Assembly (NCBI GenBank): GCA_030683995.1
Contig: JAUXPH010000015.1
Span: 124,001-188,000, forward strand
Reading direction: 5' to 3'
DNA length: 64,000 nucleotides
From: Lutibacter sp.
Lineage (GTDB): Bacteria; Bacteroidota; Bacteroidia; Flavobacteriales; Flavobacteriaceae
The translations under genes were made by a program, and so were the position numbers. Shown piece after piece: positions 27,942 through 35,032 of the stretch (positions within the stretch are counted from its first letter, which is position 1; every line of letters begins with the position of its first letter). The notes below the pieces were generated by a model. It saw only the letters and a list, made by a program, of their open reading frames with translations, was not told where the DNA came from and made no database searches.

Positions 27942-28394
27942 TTATTTTAATTGCGCCACTTTTTCGCACACAAATTCCAGGAACTGTTCATCGGCTTCAG
28001 AAAAAGGATTTGTTATGTGAGAATCGATATCAATTTGTCCCACATTTTCTCCATTCACAAAAATGGGAATCACAATTTCGCTTTTCACTTTAAATCCGCA
28101 GGAAATATAATTGTCTTGCGCAGTTACATCCGGAACCACAAAATTTTTATTGCTGATGGCCACTTGTCCGCATATTCCTTTTCCAAACGGAATGATAGTG
28201 TGTTGGGTTGGTTCGCCTGCAAATTCGGCCAATTTTAATTCGGCTTTATCGCCGTTTTTAAAATAAAAACCCACCCAATGGTAATAGTCAATTTCTTGTT
28301 TTAAATAATCGCAAATTGCCTGTCTTTTTTCTGAAACCGATGTATTGCTTTCAGTTATGGCGGTCACCGATTCTTTTAATTGAGGAATATTCAT
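27942..28394 (-). CDS. GAF-domain protein resembling free methionine-R-sulfoxide reductase
   Basis: A 150-aa single GAF domain of the fRMsr (YebR/MsrC) group, which reduces free methionine-R-sulfoxide. The signature YYHWVGFYF, GKGICGQVA and CGFKVKSEIVIPI...GQIDIDSH match. Of the three cysteines in the E. coli enzyme, two are present (Cys75 and Cys99, equivalent to C94 and C118). The third (KIAC in E. coli) is not; the region reads EPTQHTII. Activity is therefore likely but not certain. It is divergent from xrtF across a 41-bp gap. Confidence 0.75.
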   Translation of the reverse strand: MNIPQLKESVTAITESNTSVSEKRQAICDYLKQEIDYYHWVGFYFKNGDKAELKLAEFAGEPTQHTIIPFGKGICGQVAISNKNFVVPDVTAQDNYISCGFKVKSEIVIPIFVNGENVGQIDIDSHITNPFSEADEQFLEFVCEKVAQLK

Positions 28395-28413
28395 ATTAAT
28401 TTGTAATTTTATG

Positions 28414-28421
28414 CAAAATTA
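28414..28421 (-). promoter_or_regulatory. -7 promoter element of the GAF-domain gene
   Basis: TAATTTTG on the minus strand, a perfect TAnnTTTG 20 bp upstream of the ATG, in the divergent gap with xrtF. Confidence 0.5.
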
Positions 28422-28435
28422 AAATTCTTTTTTTT

Positions 28436-28972
28436 GTGAAAGGCAATAAAACGGTAGTATTATTTTTAATTAAATTTTTTGGCACGTATTTGCTGCTGTT
28501 TTTGGGATATTCCTATTATTTGGATAAAACACAAAATGAAACAGCGCCATTTGCGTGTGCGCCAATCACAAAAACTGTTGCCGAACAAACAAAATATTTA
28601 TTGAACATTTTTGGCTATCCAACTGAAATAGCACAAGATACCGAAACGGTGTCGGTTGAATTATTCATAAATGGCAAATTAACCGCTTTTATAGTGGAAG
28701 GCTGCAATGCCATTAGCATCATTATTTTATTTATTGCTTTTATTGTGGCGTTTGCAGGGAAATTTAAAACGACCGTTTTGTATATTTTGTTTGGAAGTTT
28801 GCTTATTTATTTCACAAACATTGTAAGGATATTCATTATTTCGATAGCGCTTTATGAATATCCGCAGTATCAACATTTATTGCACGAAATTATATTCCCG
28901 TCCATTATCTACGGAATGACATTTTTGCTTTGGTTTGTTTGGATTCGTTATTTTTCAAACTTGAAAAAATGA
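28436..28972 (+). CDS. xrtF: Exosortase family protein XrtF
   Basis: A membrane-embedded transpeptidase-like enzyme thought to process C-terminal sorting signals of exported proteins in Flavobacteria. The 178-aa chain is strongly hydrophobic and has the exosortase triad: Cys90 in VEGCNA, Arg131 in NIVRI and His150 in LLHE. It starts with GTG; no in-frame ATG gives a sensible protein. The next gene overlaps its stop by ATGA and encodes the known partner family. No substrate with a recognisable sorting tail is in the window. Confidence 0.88.
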   Translation: MKGNKTVVLFLIKFFGTYLLLFLGYSYYLDKTQNETAPFACAPITKTVAEQTKYLLNIFGYPTEIAQDTETVSVELFINGKLTAFIVEGCNAISIIILFIAFIVAFAGKFKTTVLYILFGSLLIYFTNIVRIFIISIALYEYPQYQHLLHEIIFPSIIYGMTFLLWFVWIRYFSNLKK

Positions 28973-29412
28973 GGAAATCGGTTCGGATAGGTTTAATTAT
29001 GTTGCTTTTTTTAATGCTGATTTTAATTCGTGCATTGGTGCAGCCTTATTTTTATGATCCGCTTTTGGATTATTTTAAACACGATTATTTAAATACTTCT
29101 ATTCATGTACTCAATTTTACCGTTTATTTTTTGAACATTTTTTACAGATACTTTTTAAACACCTTAATTTCATTGGCCATTATTTATTTGGTTTTTAATG
29201 ATAAAAAAGCACTTTATTTTTCGGTCAAATTTTATGTGCTGGCTTTTGCAGTTTTAAGTTTGATGCTTTTTATCCTCTTAAAATTTAATGTGACACAAGG
29301 TTATTTGTTGACATTTTATGTTCGAAGGTTTTTAATTCAGCCGTTGTTTGTGTTTCTTTTATTGCCTGCTTTTTATTATCAGAGGTTGTTTGAAAAGGAG
29401 AATAAGAAATAG
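28969..29412 (+). CDS. Exosortase F system-associated membrane protein
   Basis: A 147-aa polytopic membrane protein (about four helices) of the family found beside xrtF in Flavobacteria. I start at the ATG at 28969, which overlaps the xrtF stop as ATGA. The listed start at 28930 lies inside xrtF and adds 13 non-family residues. The segment ALVQPYFYDPLLDYFK after the first helix and YVRRFLIQPLFVFLLLPAFYYQ near the end look conserved. Function unknown; the context implies a role in exosortase processing. Confidence 0.82.
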   Translation: MRKSVRIGLIMLLFLMLILIRALVQPYFYDPLLDYFKHDYLNTSIHVLNFTVYFLNIFYRYFLNTLISLAIIYLVFNDKKALYFSVKFYVLAFAVLSLMLFILLKFNVTQGYLLTFYVRRFLIQPLFVFLLLPAFYYQRLFEKENKK

Positions 29413-29550
29413 TTTCAAGTTTAATGTTTCAAGTTTCAATTAGAAATTCAATTTGCGTTAGGGATTGAAGCGGAAATACTTTTTAGAGGTTTTTATCCGA
29501 AAAAAAGATTATAGCGTAAAGCCCAACCCGCCAGCTGGCGGGAAACGCCC
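29413..29550. repeat. Intergenic repeat remnants with a 16-bp palindrome
   Basis: The 270-bp gap before rpoD opens with GTTTCAAGTTTAATGTTTCAAG direct repeats. It continues with TTGCGTTAGGGATTGAAGCGG and ends in the GC-rich palindrome CCCGCCAGCTGGCGGG (29527-29542) and GCCC. From memory, such a GCGTTAGGGATTGAAGCGG...GCCC string recurs between genes in Flavobacteria. No coding frame is evident. Confidence 0.5.
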
Positions 29551-29682
29551 AAAATATTGCTATAAATTGCGTCGTTTTTAAAACAAATAAAATTGTTTGT
29601 GATTTATTTTGTAACATTTTGAAGAATACAACGTATAATACTATAGACCTTATATATTAACTAAAAAATTATTCGCTACTAC

Positions 29683-30546
29683 ATGAGACAGCTTAAAATA
29701 ACGAAACAGGTTACCAACAGAGAAACCGCATCTTTAGACAAGTACTTACAGGAAATTGGAAAAGTAGATTTAATTACTGCCGAGCAAGAGGTGGAATTGG
29801 CGCAGAAAATTAGAGCCGGCGACCAAATGGCTTTGGAAAAATTAACAAAAGCCAACTTGCGTTTTGTGGTGTCTGTTGCAAAACAATACCAAAATCAAGG
29901 ATTGACTTTGCCCGATTTGATTAATGAAGGAAACTTGGGATTGATTAAAGCGGCGAAACGTTTTGATGAAACTCGTGGATTTAAATTTATTTCTTATGCG
30001 GTTTGGTGGATTCGTCAATCGATTTTACAGGCTTTGGCGGAACAATCGAGAATTGTGCGTTTGCCTTTGAATAAAATTGGCTCGATCAATAAAATTAATA
30101 AAATGTATGCGTTTTTAGAGCAGGAAAACGAAAGACCTCCATCTGCCGAAGAAATTGCAAAAAAATTGGATATGACCGTTAATGACGTGAAAGAATCGAT
30201 GAAAAATTCGGGCCGTCACGTATCGATGGACGCGCCTTTAATTGAAGGAGAAGACTCGAACTTGTATGATGTTTTAAATACTGGCGAATCTCCAAATCCG
30301 GATAAAGCGTTGCTTCACGAATCTTTAAAAGTTGAAATTGAACGCGCTTTAGAAACTTTAACGCCAAGAGAAGCGGATGTTGTTCAGTTGTATTTCGGTT
30401 TGGGCGACACGCACCCGATGACACTTGAAGAAATTGGTGAAACTTTCGATTTAACGCGCGAACGTGTTCGTCAAATTAAAGAAAAAGCCATCAGAAGACT
30501 AAAACATACTTCAAGAAGTAAAATTTTAAAAACATATTTAGGATAA
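29683..30546 (+). CDS. rpoD: Primary RNA polymerase sigma factor RpoD/SigA
   Basis: The housekeeping sigma factor, here in the compact Bacteroidota form (287 aa) lacking the long region 1.1. Region 1.2 ([17 protein letters not shown]) leads into region 2 ([39 protein letters not shown], then [13 protein letters not shown]), region 3 and region 4.2 ([28 protein letters not shown]). It should recognise the TTG-N~20-TAnnTTTG promoters marked throughout this window. A clear terminator follows. Confidence 0.97.
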   Translation: MRQLKITKQVTNRETASLDKYLQEIGKVDLITAEQEVELAQKIRAGDQMALEKLTKANLRFVVSVAKQYQNQGLTLPDLINEGNLGLIKAAKRFDETRGFKFISYAVWWIRQSILQALAEQSRIVRLPLNKIGSINKINKMYAFLEQENERPPSAEEIAKKLDMTVNDVKESMKNSGRHVSMDAPLIEGEDSNLYDVLNTGESPNPDKALLHESLKVEIERALETLTPREADVVQLYFGLGDTHPMTLEEIGETFDLTRERVRQIKEKAIRRLKHTSRSKILKTYLG

Positions 30547-30583
30547 AATTCCTTGGTTTTAAAACTTACGGATTGCCTTAAAA

Positions 30584-30617
30584 AGAAAAACGCTTCAAAA
30601 ATTTGAAGCGTTTTTCT
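30584..30617 (+). terminator. Intrinsic terminator after rpoD
   Basis: AGAAAAACGCTTCAAA and its exact complement form a 16-bp stem with a minimal loop, followed by TTTTTTTG. Confidence 0.88.
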
Positions 30618-30636
30618 TTTTTTGCTTTATAAAACC

Positions 30637-30644
30637 TACTTTTG
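30637..30644 (+). promoter_or_regulatory. rpe -7 promoter element
   Basis: TACTTTTG, a perfect TAnnTTTG, 20 bp upstream of the rpe ATG. The -33 position falls in the T-run of the rpoD terminator and has no clear TTG. Confidence 0.45.
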
Positions 30645-30664
30645 CACAAACAACAATCGAAAAA

Positions 30665-31324
30665 ATGAACAAATTTATTGCTCCTTCCCTTTTGGCCGCA
30701 GATTTTGGCAATTTACAACGCGATATTGAAATGATCAACAAAAGTGAAGCGGACTGGTTTCATATTGATGTGATGGACGGCGTTTTTGTCCCAAACATTT
30801 CATTTGGAATGCCCGTAATAAAAGCAATTTCAAAACACGCCAAAAAAACGATGGACGTTCATTTAATGATTGTTGATCCCGATCGTTTTCTTGAAGATTT
30901 TAAAAATGTTGGCACCGATATTTTAACGGTTCATTATGAAGCTTGTCCGCATTTACACAGAACTGTTCAAGCCATAAAAGCGCTAGGCATGAAAGCCGGC
31001 GTTTCTTTGAATCCGCACACGCCAATTGCGGTTTTGGAAGATATTATCACCGATTTGGATTTGGTGTTGCTGATGAGTGTGAATCCGGGTTTTGGCGGAC
31101 AAAGTTTTATTGAAAATACCTACAAAAAAGTGGAACAGCTAAAAGCATTGATCGAATTTTCCAGTTCCAATGCGCTGATTGAAGTTGATGGCGGCGTAAC
31201 CGATGAAAACATTGAAAAACTTTCAAATGCTGGCGTTGACGCTTTTGTTGCAGGAAATTTTATTTTTAAAAGTAAAAATCCGTTGAAAACAATCAGCGAG
31301 CTTAAAAAATTAGCGGCAGAATAA
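30665..31324 (+). CDS. rpe: Ribulose-phosphate 3-epimerase
   Basis: It interconverts ribulose 5-phosphate and xylulose 5-phosphate in the pentose phosphate pathway. The 219-aa TIM barrel shows APSLLAADFGNL, WFHIDVMDGVFVPNISFG, DVHLMIVDPDRF, SVNPGFGGQSFI and EVDGGVTDENI: the metal and phosphate ligands of the family. It appears monocistronic. Confidence 0.97.
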   Translation: MNKFIAPSLLAADFGNLQRDIEMINKSEADWFHIDVMDGVFVPNISFGMPVIKAISKHAKKTMDVHLMIVDPDRFLEDFKNVGTDILTVHYEACPHLHRTVQAIKALGMKAGVSLNPHTPIAVLEDIITDLDLVLLMSVNPGFGGQSFIENTYKKVEQLKALIEFSSSNALIEVDGGVTDENIEKLSNAGVDAFVAGNFIFKSKNPLKTISELKKLAAE

Positions 31325-31488
31325 TTTCTATAACTTTTTATTTCACGGTTACAAGAATTTAAATTATGGAAACTTTTGATATAGGTTCGTTTTTCTTATT
31401 TTTAATCGATTAGAAGGCAATTTACTAAGAATTAAAGCCCTAATAATCAATACTAACAGAAAAAACCTGATTGTACCCTAATTTATTC

Positions 31489-31496
31489 TAATTTTG
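31489..31496 (+). promoter_or_regulatory. trkH -7 promoter element
   Basis: TAATTTTG, a perfect TAnnTTTG. The TTG that starts the ORF-track call (31494) is its last three bases, so that codon cannot be the start of a transcript from here. A TTG lies 15 nt upstream, closer than usual. Confidence 0.45.
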
Positions 31497-31526
31497 TGTT
31501 TTAAATTTTTAAAAAATCTCTTAAAA

Positions 31527-33296
31527 GTGATCGCTATACTAAAGCAAATTTTAAATTTTAAAACGTTTTTCCAAATCACCTTTTTATTAAGCCTTATAGG
31601 CCTATTCGTTTTAATAACCGATTTTGGTTATGACCAATCCAATCCTATTCAAGAGTACATAAACGGTTATTATTTTATTGTTTTAGCCTTGGGTATTTTA
31701 GCAACGGCAATCAGATACATCACCTTGAAAAAAAATATCAATGATAAAGTTTTTATATTTGATGTCGTCAGTTTATTGATTATTATTTACATCATATTTA
31801 TACATTTTTTTTCACAGGAAGCACATCAACACTTATCTATTTTGTACAATGACAATTGGTTGAAATTCGCCATCCTGCTGACTTTAATAAGAGAATTTGC
31901 CGAACAGAAAATAAATTATAAACGCACTTTATTAAATCCGGCCCAATTGTTTATAGCCAGCTTTCTGGCAATCATATTGATAGGAACTTTTTTATTAATG
32001 TTGCCCAATGCAACTTATACCGAAATTTCCTACTTAGACGCGCTATTCACTTCTACCAGCGCTGTATGTGTTACTGGATTGATTGTTGTGGACACCGGAA
32101 GTTTTTTTACGCAATTTGGCCAAACCATTATTTTGTTGCTCATTCAATTGGGCGGAATTGGAATACTTACCTTTGCCAGCTATTTTAGTTATTTCTTTAA
32201 AGGCGGCACAAATTATGAAAATCAGCTGGTTTTAAGCGATTTAACAAATTCACAAAAGTTAAGCGATGTTTTTTCAACACTAAAAAGAATTCTTGTTATT
32301 ACCTTTTCCATTGAAATTATTGGCGGTTTGCTAATTTACACCAGTCTGAATAATGCCGTGCTTCCCACTATTTTTGAACGTACTTTTTTTGCGGTTTTTC
32401 ATTCGGTATCCGCTTTTTGCAATGCCGGTTTTTCTACATTGCCCAACAGCCTTTATGAAAGCGGATTTAGATTCAATTATTCTTTGCAATCCTATATCAT
32501 TGTCTTATTTGTAATTGGCGGACTTGGATTTCCCATTGTGGTAAACATTTTAAAATATTTAAAGTATTGGATTGTAAATAAATTTCAGAATTTTTCAAAA
32601 CATAACATACAGCACAAACCTTGGGTGCTTAATTTAAATAGCCGGATTACCTTAATTACAACGTTCTCTTTAACAATTATAGGAACCGTTTTGTTTTATT
32701 TAAGTGAATATAACAATTTATTGGCACCACATTCAGGTGTCGGAAAAGTCGTTACGGCATTATTTGGCGCGACAACGCCAAGAACAGCAGGATTTAATAC
32801 GGTAGATATGGCTGCTTTAAATTTTTCAACATTGATGCTTATTTTTCTTTTAATGTGGATTGGTGCTTCACCAGCATCAACTGGAGGTGGTATAAAAACA
32901 AGCACTTTTGCCATTGCAACCCTTAATTTTTTGAGTTTGGCCAAAGGAAAAACAAGAATTGAGGTTTACAGAAGAGAAATTTCCAACATCTCAGTCAGAC
33001 GTGCATTTGCCGTTATTTCATTATCATTATTTGTTATTGGTTTTGGCATTATTGCAATCTCTATTTTTGATAGTGATAAAGATTTGAAAAGTATCGCTTT
33101 CGAATGCTTTTCTGCCTACAGCACTGTTGGTTTAAGCCTTGGCATTACGGCAAGTTTAAGTGAAGCAAGCAAACTTGTAATTATTATGGTTATGTTTATA
33201 GGAAGGGTAAGTATGCTCTCCATTTTAATAGCCGTTATCAGAAAAGTAAAACATAAAAATTATCGTTATCCAACAGAAGAAATCACCATCAATTAA
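31527..33296 (+). CDS. trkH: TrkH/KtrB-type potassium uptake channel subunit
   Basis: The membrane subunit of a Trk/Ktr potassium uptake system. About 589 aa with many hydrophobic helices; the first ~140 residues add N-terminal helices not part of the core. The pore repeats are visible: TSTSAVCVTGLIVVDTGSFFTQFGQ, HSVSAFCNAGFS, FGATTPRTAGFNTVDM and FSAYSTVGLSLGIT. I prefer the GTG at 31527 over the TTG at 31494, which belongs to the promoter. The regulatory subunit gene follows 15 bp later. Confidence 0.9.
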   Translation: MIAILKQILNFKTFFQITFLLSLIGLFVLITDFGYDQSNPIQEYINGYYFIVLALGILATAIRYITLKKNINDKVFIFDVVSLLIIIYIIFIHFFSQEAHQHLSILYNDNWLKFAILLTLIREFAEQKINYKRTLLNPAQLFIASFLAIILIGTFLLMLPNATYTEISYLDALFTSTSAVCVTGLIVVDTGSFFTQFGQTIILLLIQLGGIGILTFASYFSYFFKGGTNYENQLVLSDLTNSQKLSDVFSTLKRILVITFSIEIIGGLLIYTSLNNAVLPTIFERTFFAVFHSVSAFCNAGFSTLPNSLYESGFRFNYSLQSYIIVLFVIGGLGFPIVVNILKYLKYWIVNKFQNFSKHNIQHKPWVLNLNSRITLITTFSLTIIGTVLFYLSEYNNLLAPHSGVGKVVTALFGATTPRTAGFNTVDMAALNFSTLMLIFLLMWIGASPASTGGGIKTSTFAIATLNFLSLAKGKTRIEVYRREISNISVRRAFAVISLSLFVIGFGIIAISIFDSDKDLKSIAFECFSAYSTVGLSLGITASLSEASKLVIIMVMFIGRVSMLSILIAVIRKVKHKNYRYPTEEITIN

Positions 33297-33311
33297 CTAA
33301 AAAGAATAATT

Positions 33312-34004
33312 ATGAAATTTATAATCATAGGACTTGGAAATTTTGGCGCTTCCCTTGCAGAAAAGTTAACCTTGCAAGGAAACGAAGTTATCGGCATTGA
33401 TACCCGGATGAATAAAGTTGATGCATTAAAAGAAAAGGTTTCACATACTATTTGCATGGATGCCACCGATGAATTTACGGTTTCCGGATTGCCTTTAAAA
33501 GATACCGATGTTGTGGTTGTTGCCATTGGTGAAGACCAAGGCGCAAATATTATGGTAACTGCTTTGCTGAAAAATTTAGACGTTAAAAGATTGATTAGCC
33601 GCGCCATTAATCCCTTGCACGAAAAAGTGCTAAAAGCCATTGGCGTAGATGAAATTGTGCATCCTGAAGAGGAAACTGCCGAGCGATGGGCTAAAAAATT
33701 ATGTTTGGCCGGGGTTGTTAATTCTTTTGAATTGAGTGATGATTACAGTATTGTGGAAATAAATCTTCCACCAGAATATGAAGGGCAAACTCTCGCTGAA
33801 ATTGGCATCAAAAAAAAATACAATCTTTTGGTGCTAACCACCATAAAAAGCTCGCAGGTTAAAAGCAATGTTGGCCGTAGTCTTAGAGAAACAAAAGTTC
33901 AAGGCGTTGCCTCGGCCAATCTTATTCTTGAAAAAGATGATGTTTTAGTGGTTTATGGCGCAAATAAAGACATTCAAATGTTGTTGAAGAAAAAATTCAA
34001 TTAA
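33312..34004 (+). CDS. TrkA/KtrA-type potassium uptake regulator
   Basis: The cytoplasmic gating ring subunit of the potassium system. The 230-aa protein has one Rossmann RCK_N domain with the nucleotide motif GLGNFGASLAEKL and the acidic end of strand 2 (IGIDTR), then one RCK_C domain (~145-228). A single RCK unit is the KtrA pattern, while E. coli TrkA has two. It is co-transcribed with trkH; no other Trk part is nearby. Confidence 0.92.
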   Translation: MKFIIIGLGNFGASLAEKLTLQGNEVIGIDTRMNKVDALKEKVSHTICMDATDEFTVSGLPLKDTDVVVVAIGEDQGANIMVTALLKNLDVKRLISRAINPLHEKVLKAIGVDEIVHPEEETAERWAKKLCLAGVVNSFELSDDYSIVEINLPPEYEGQTLAEIGIKKKYNLLVLTTIKSSQVKSNVGRSLRETKVQGVASANLILEKDDVLVVYGANKDIQMLLKKKFN

Positions 34005-34008
34005 AAAA

Positions 34009-34229
34009 GCAAGCTTTTATTTTACGCAGGATTATCTCCGATGATCCTGACAAAACTCCGCTTTGAAAATCAACAAAAGAAAACGCCGCTCATTAAAAAA
34101 ATAAAGCAAGCTTAATTTTATTGGTAGGATTATCTGCGATGATCCTGACAAAGCTCTGCTTTGAAAATCAACAAAAGAAAACGACGCAAGCTAAAAAAAT
34201 AAAGCAAGCTTTTATTTTTAGCTTGCTTT
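34009..34229. repeat. Imperfect tandem repeat (98-bp period) between ktrA-type gene and tRNA-Arg
   Basis: The string AAGCAAGCTT...AGGATTATCT(C/G)CGATGATCCTGACAAA(A/G)CTC..GCTTTGAAAATCAACAAAAGAAAACG occurs twice, offset by 98 bp. A third partial copy of AAAGCAAGCTTTTATTTT forms the terminator. Each unit has the hairpin AGGATTATC-GATGATCCT. The units differ at several bases, so the duplication is not recent. Confidence 0.75.
34201..34229. terminator. Bidirectional terminator between the potassium operon and tRNA-Arg
   Basis: AAAGCAAGCT and AGCTTGCTTT pair exactly over 10 bp around TTTATTTTT, with A-rich and T-rich flanks. It is built from the same sequence as the tandem repeat. Confidence 0.75.
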
Positions 34230-34256
34230 GTTTTCAACTTTTTGTTGATTTATTCG

Positions 34257-34330
34257 TGACCTCGGTAGGATTCAAACCTACAACCGCTGGAGCCGAAATC
34301 CAGTGCGCTATTCAGTTGCGCCACGAGGCC
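34257..34330 (-). tRNA. tRNA-Arg (UCG)
   Basis: A 74-nt cloverleaf on the minus strand. The acceptor stem GGCCTCG pairs with CGAGGTC (one G-T), the anticodon arm is CTGGA-TTTCGGC-TCCAG with anticodon TCG, and the T arm is TGTAGG-TTTGAAT-CCTAC. The discriminator is A, and CCA is not encoded. The + strand ORF 34121-34336 is an artefact of this tRNA. Confidence 0.94.
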
Positions 34331-34460
34331 ATTTAGTTTTGCGAATTTAGTGAAGTTTTTAGGATTGCTTTAGCAATTTCCCTTTTAAAAACTAATATTA
34401 AATTTTAGAATTTCATTAAACTTTTGAAATCAAAAGATATTAAAATCAAAAACCTTAATT

Positions 34461-34910
34461 TTATCCCAATAATTGTTTTACGGCTGTGGAAATTGATTTT
34501 CCGTCGGTTTTGCCTGCCAGTTGTTTTGAAGCTTCGGCCATCACATTCCCCATATCTTTCATGGAAGTGGCGCCCACAGATTTTATAATTTCAGCCACGG
34601 CATTTTTCACTTCCTCTTCACTCATTTGCACCGGTAAAAACTGTGAGATCACTTCCACTTGCGCCAATTCAGGCTCGGCCAAATCATTTCTTCCTTGTTC
34701 CTTATAAATTGCGGCGCTGTCCTTTCTTTGTTTTACCAATTTTTGAAGCAGTTTTATTTCATCATCTTGGGTCAATTCCTCGGAAGCGGCACTTTTTGTT
34801 TGAATCAATAACAATTCAGATTTAATGGCTCTTAACGATTCCAAAGCAACTTTGTCTTTGGTTTTCATCGCCTCTTTCATCTTATCCATTATCTTTTCCT
34901 GTAAACTCAT
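34461..34910 (-). CDS. YqeY/GatB-tail domain protein
   Basis: A 149-aa protein of the YqeY family, which resembles the tRNA-binding tail of the GatB amidotransferase subunit. Family features are the helical start (LQEKIMDKMKEAMKTKDKVALESLRAIKSE), the middle QRKDSAAIYKEQGR and the end QLAGKTDGKSISTAVKQLLG. It may bind tRNA, but its function is not settled. It is the gene after ftsZ on the same strand, but two terminators and its own -7 element separate them. Confidence 0.9.
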   Translation of the reverse strand: MSLQEKIMDKMKEAMKTKDKVALESLRAIKSELLLIQTKSAASEELTQDDEIKLLQKLVKQRKDSAAIYKEQGRNDLAEPELAQVEVISQFLPVQMSEEEVKNAVAEIIKSVGATSMKDMGNVMAEASKQLAGKTDGKSISTAVKQLLG

Positions 34911-34930
34911 AATCGTAGAATTTTATTGGG

Positions 34931-34938
34931 CAAAGATA
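34931..34938 (-). promoter_or_regulatory. yqeY-like gene -7 promoter element
   Basis: TATCTTTG on the minus strand, a perfect TAnnTTTG 20 bp upstream of the ATG; no clear -33. Confidence 0.45.
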
Positions 34939-34947
34939 AAAAAAAAG

Positions 34948-35015
34948 AACTCGAAAATCCTCATTATTACAAGAAGATTTTCGAGTTAAAAACTTAGTAA
35001 ATAATCTAAGTTTTT
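34948..35015 (-). terminator. Two tandem terminators after ftsZ
   Basis: The first on the minus strand is AAAAACTTAG/CTAAGTTTTT (34988-35015). The second is AACTCGAAAATC/GATTTTCGAGTT (34948-34987), followed by a T-run. They close the dcw cluster. Confidence 0.82.
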
Positions 35016-35032
35016 TGTCTTTGGGCTACATT

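Noticed and set aside
31366-31413. 15-codon ORF METFDIGSFFLFLID between rpe and trkH
   Set aside because: No start context, no repeat or conservation evidence; expected by chance in AT-rich DNA. Nothing else is seen in this 200-bp gap apart from the trkH promoter.
34121-34336. 71-aa ORF ending GFKPTTAGAEIQCAIQLRHEAI
   Set aside because: It is the antisense translation of tRNA-Arg plus the tandem repeat, a well-known type of spurious protein.
34421-34436. CTTTTGAAATCAAAAG as a terminator after the yqeY-like gene
   Set aside because: The stem is only 6 bp and AT-rich, with no T-run of note; too weak to call.
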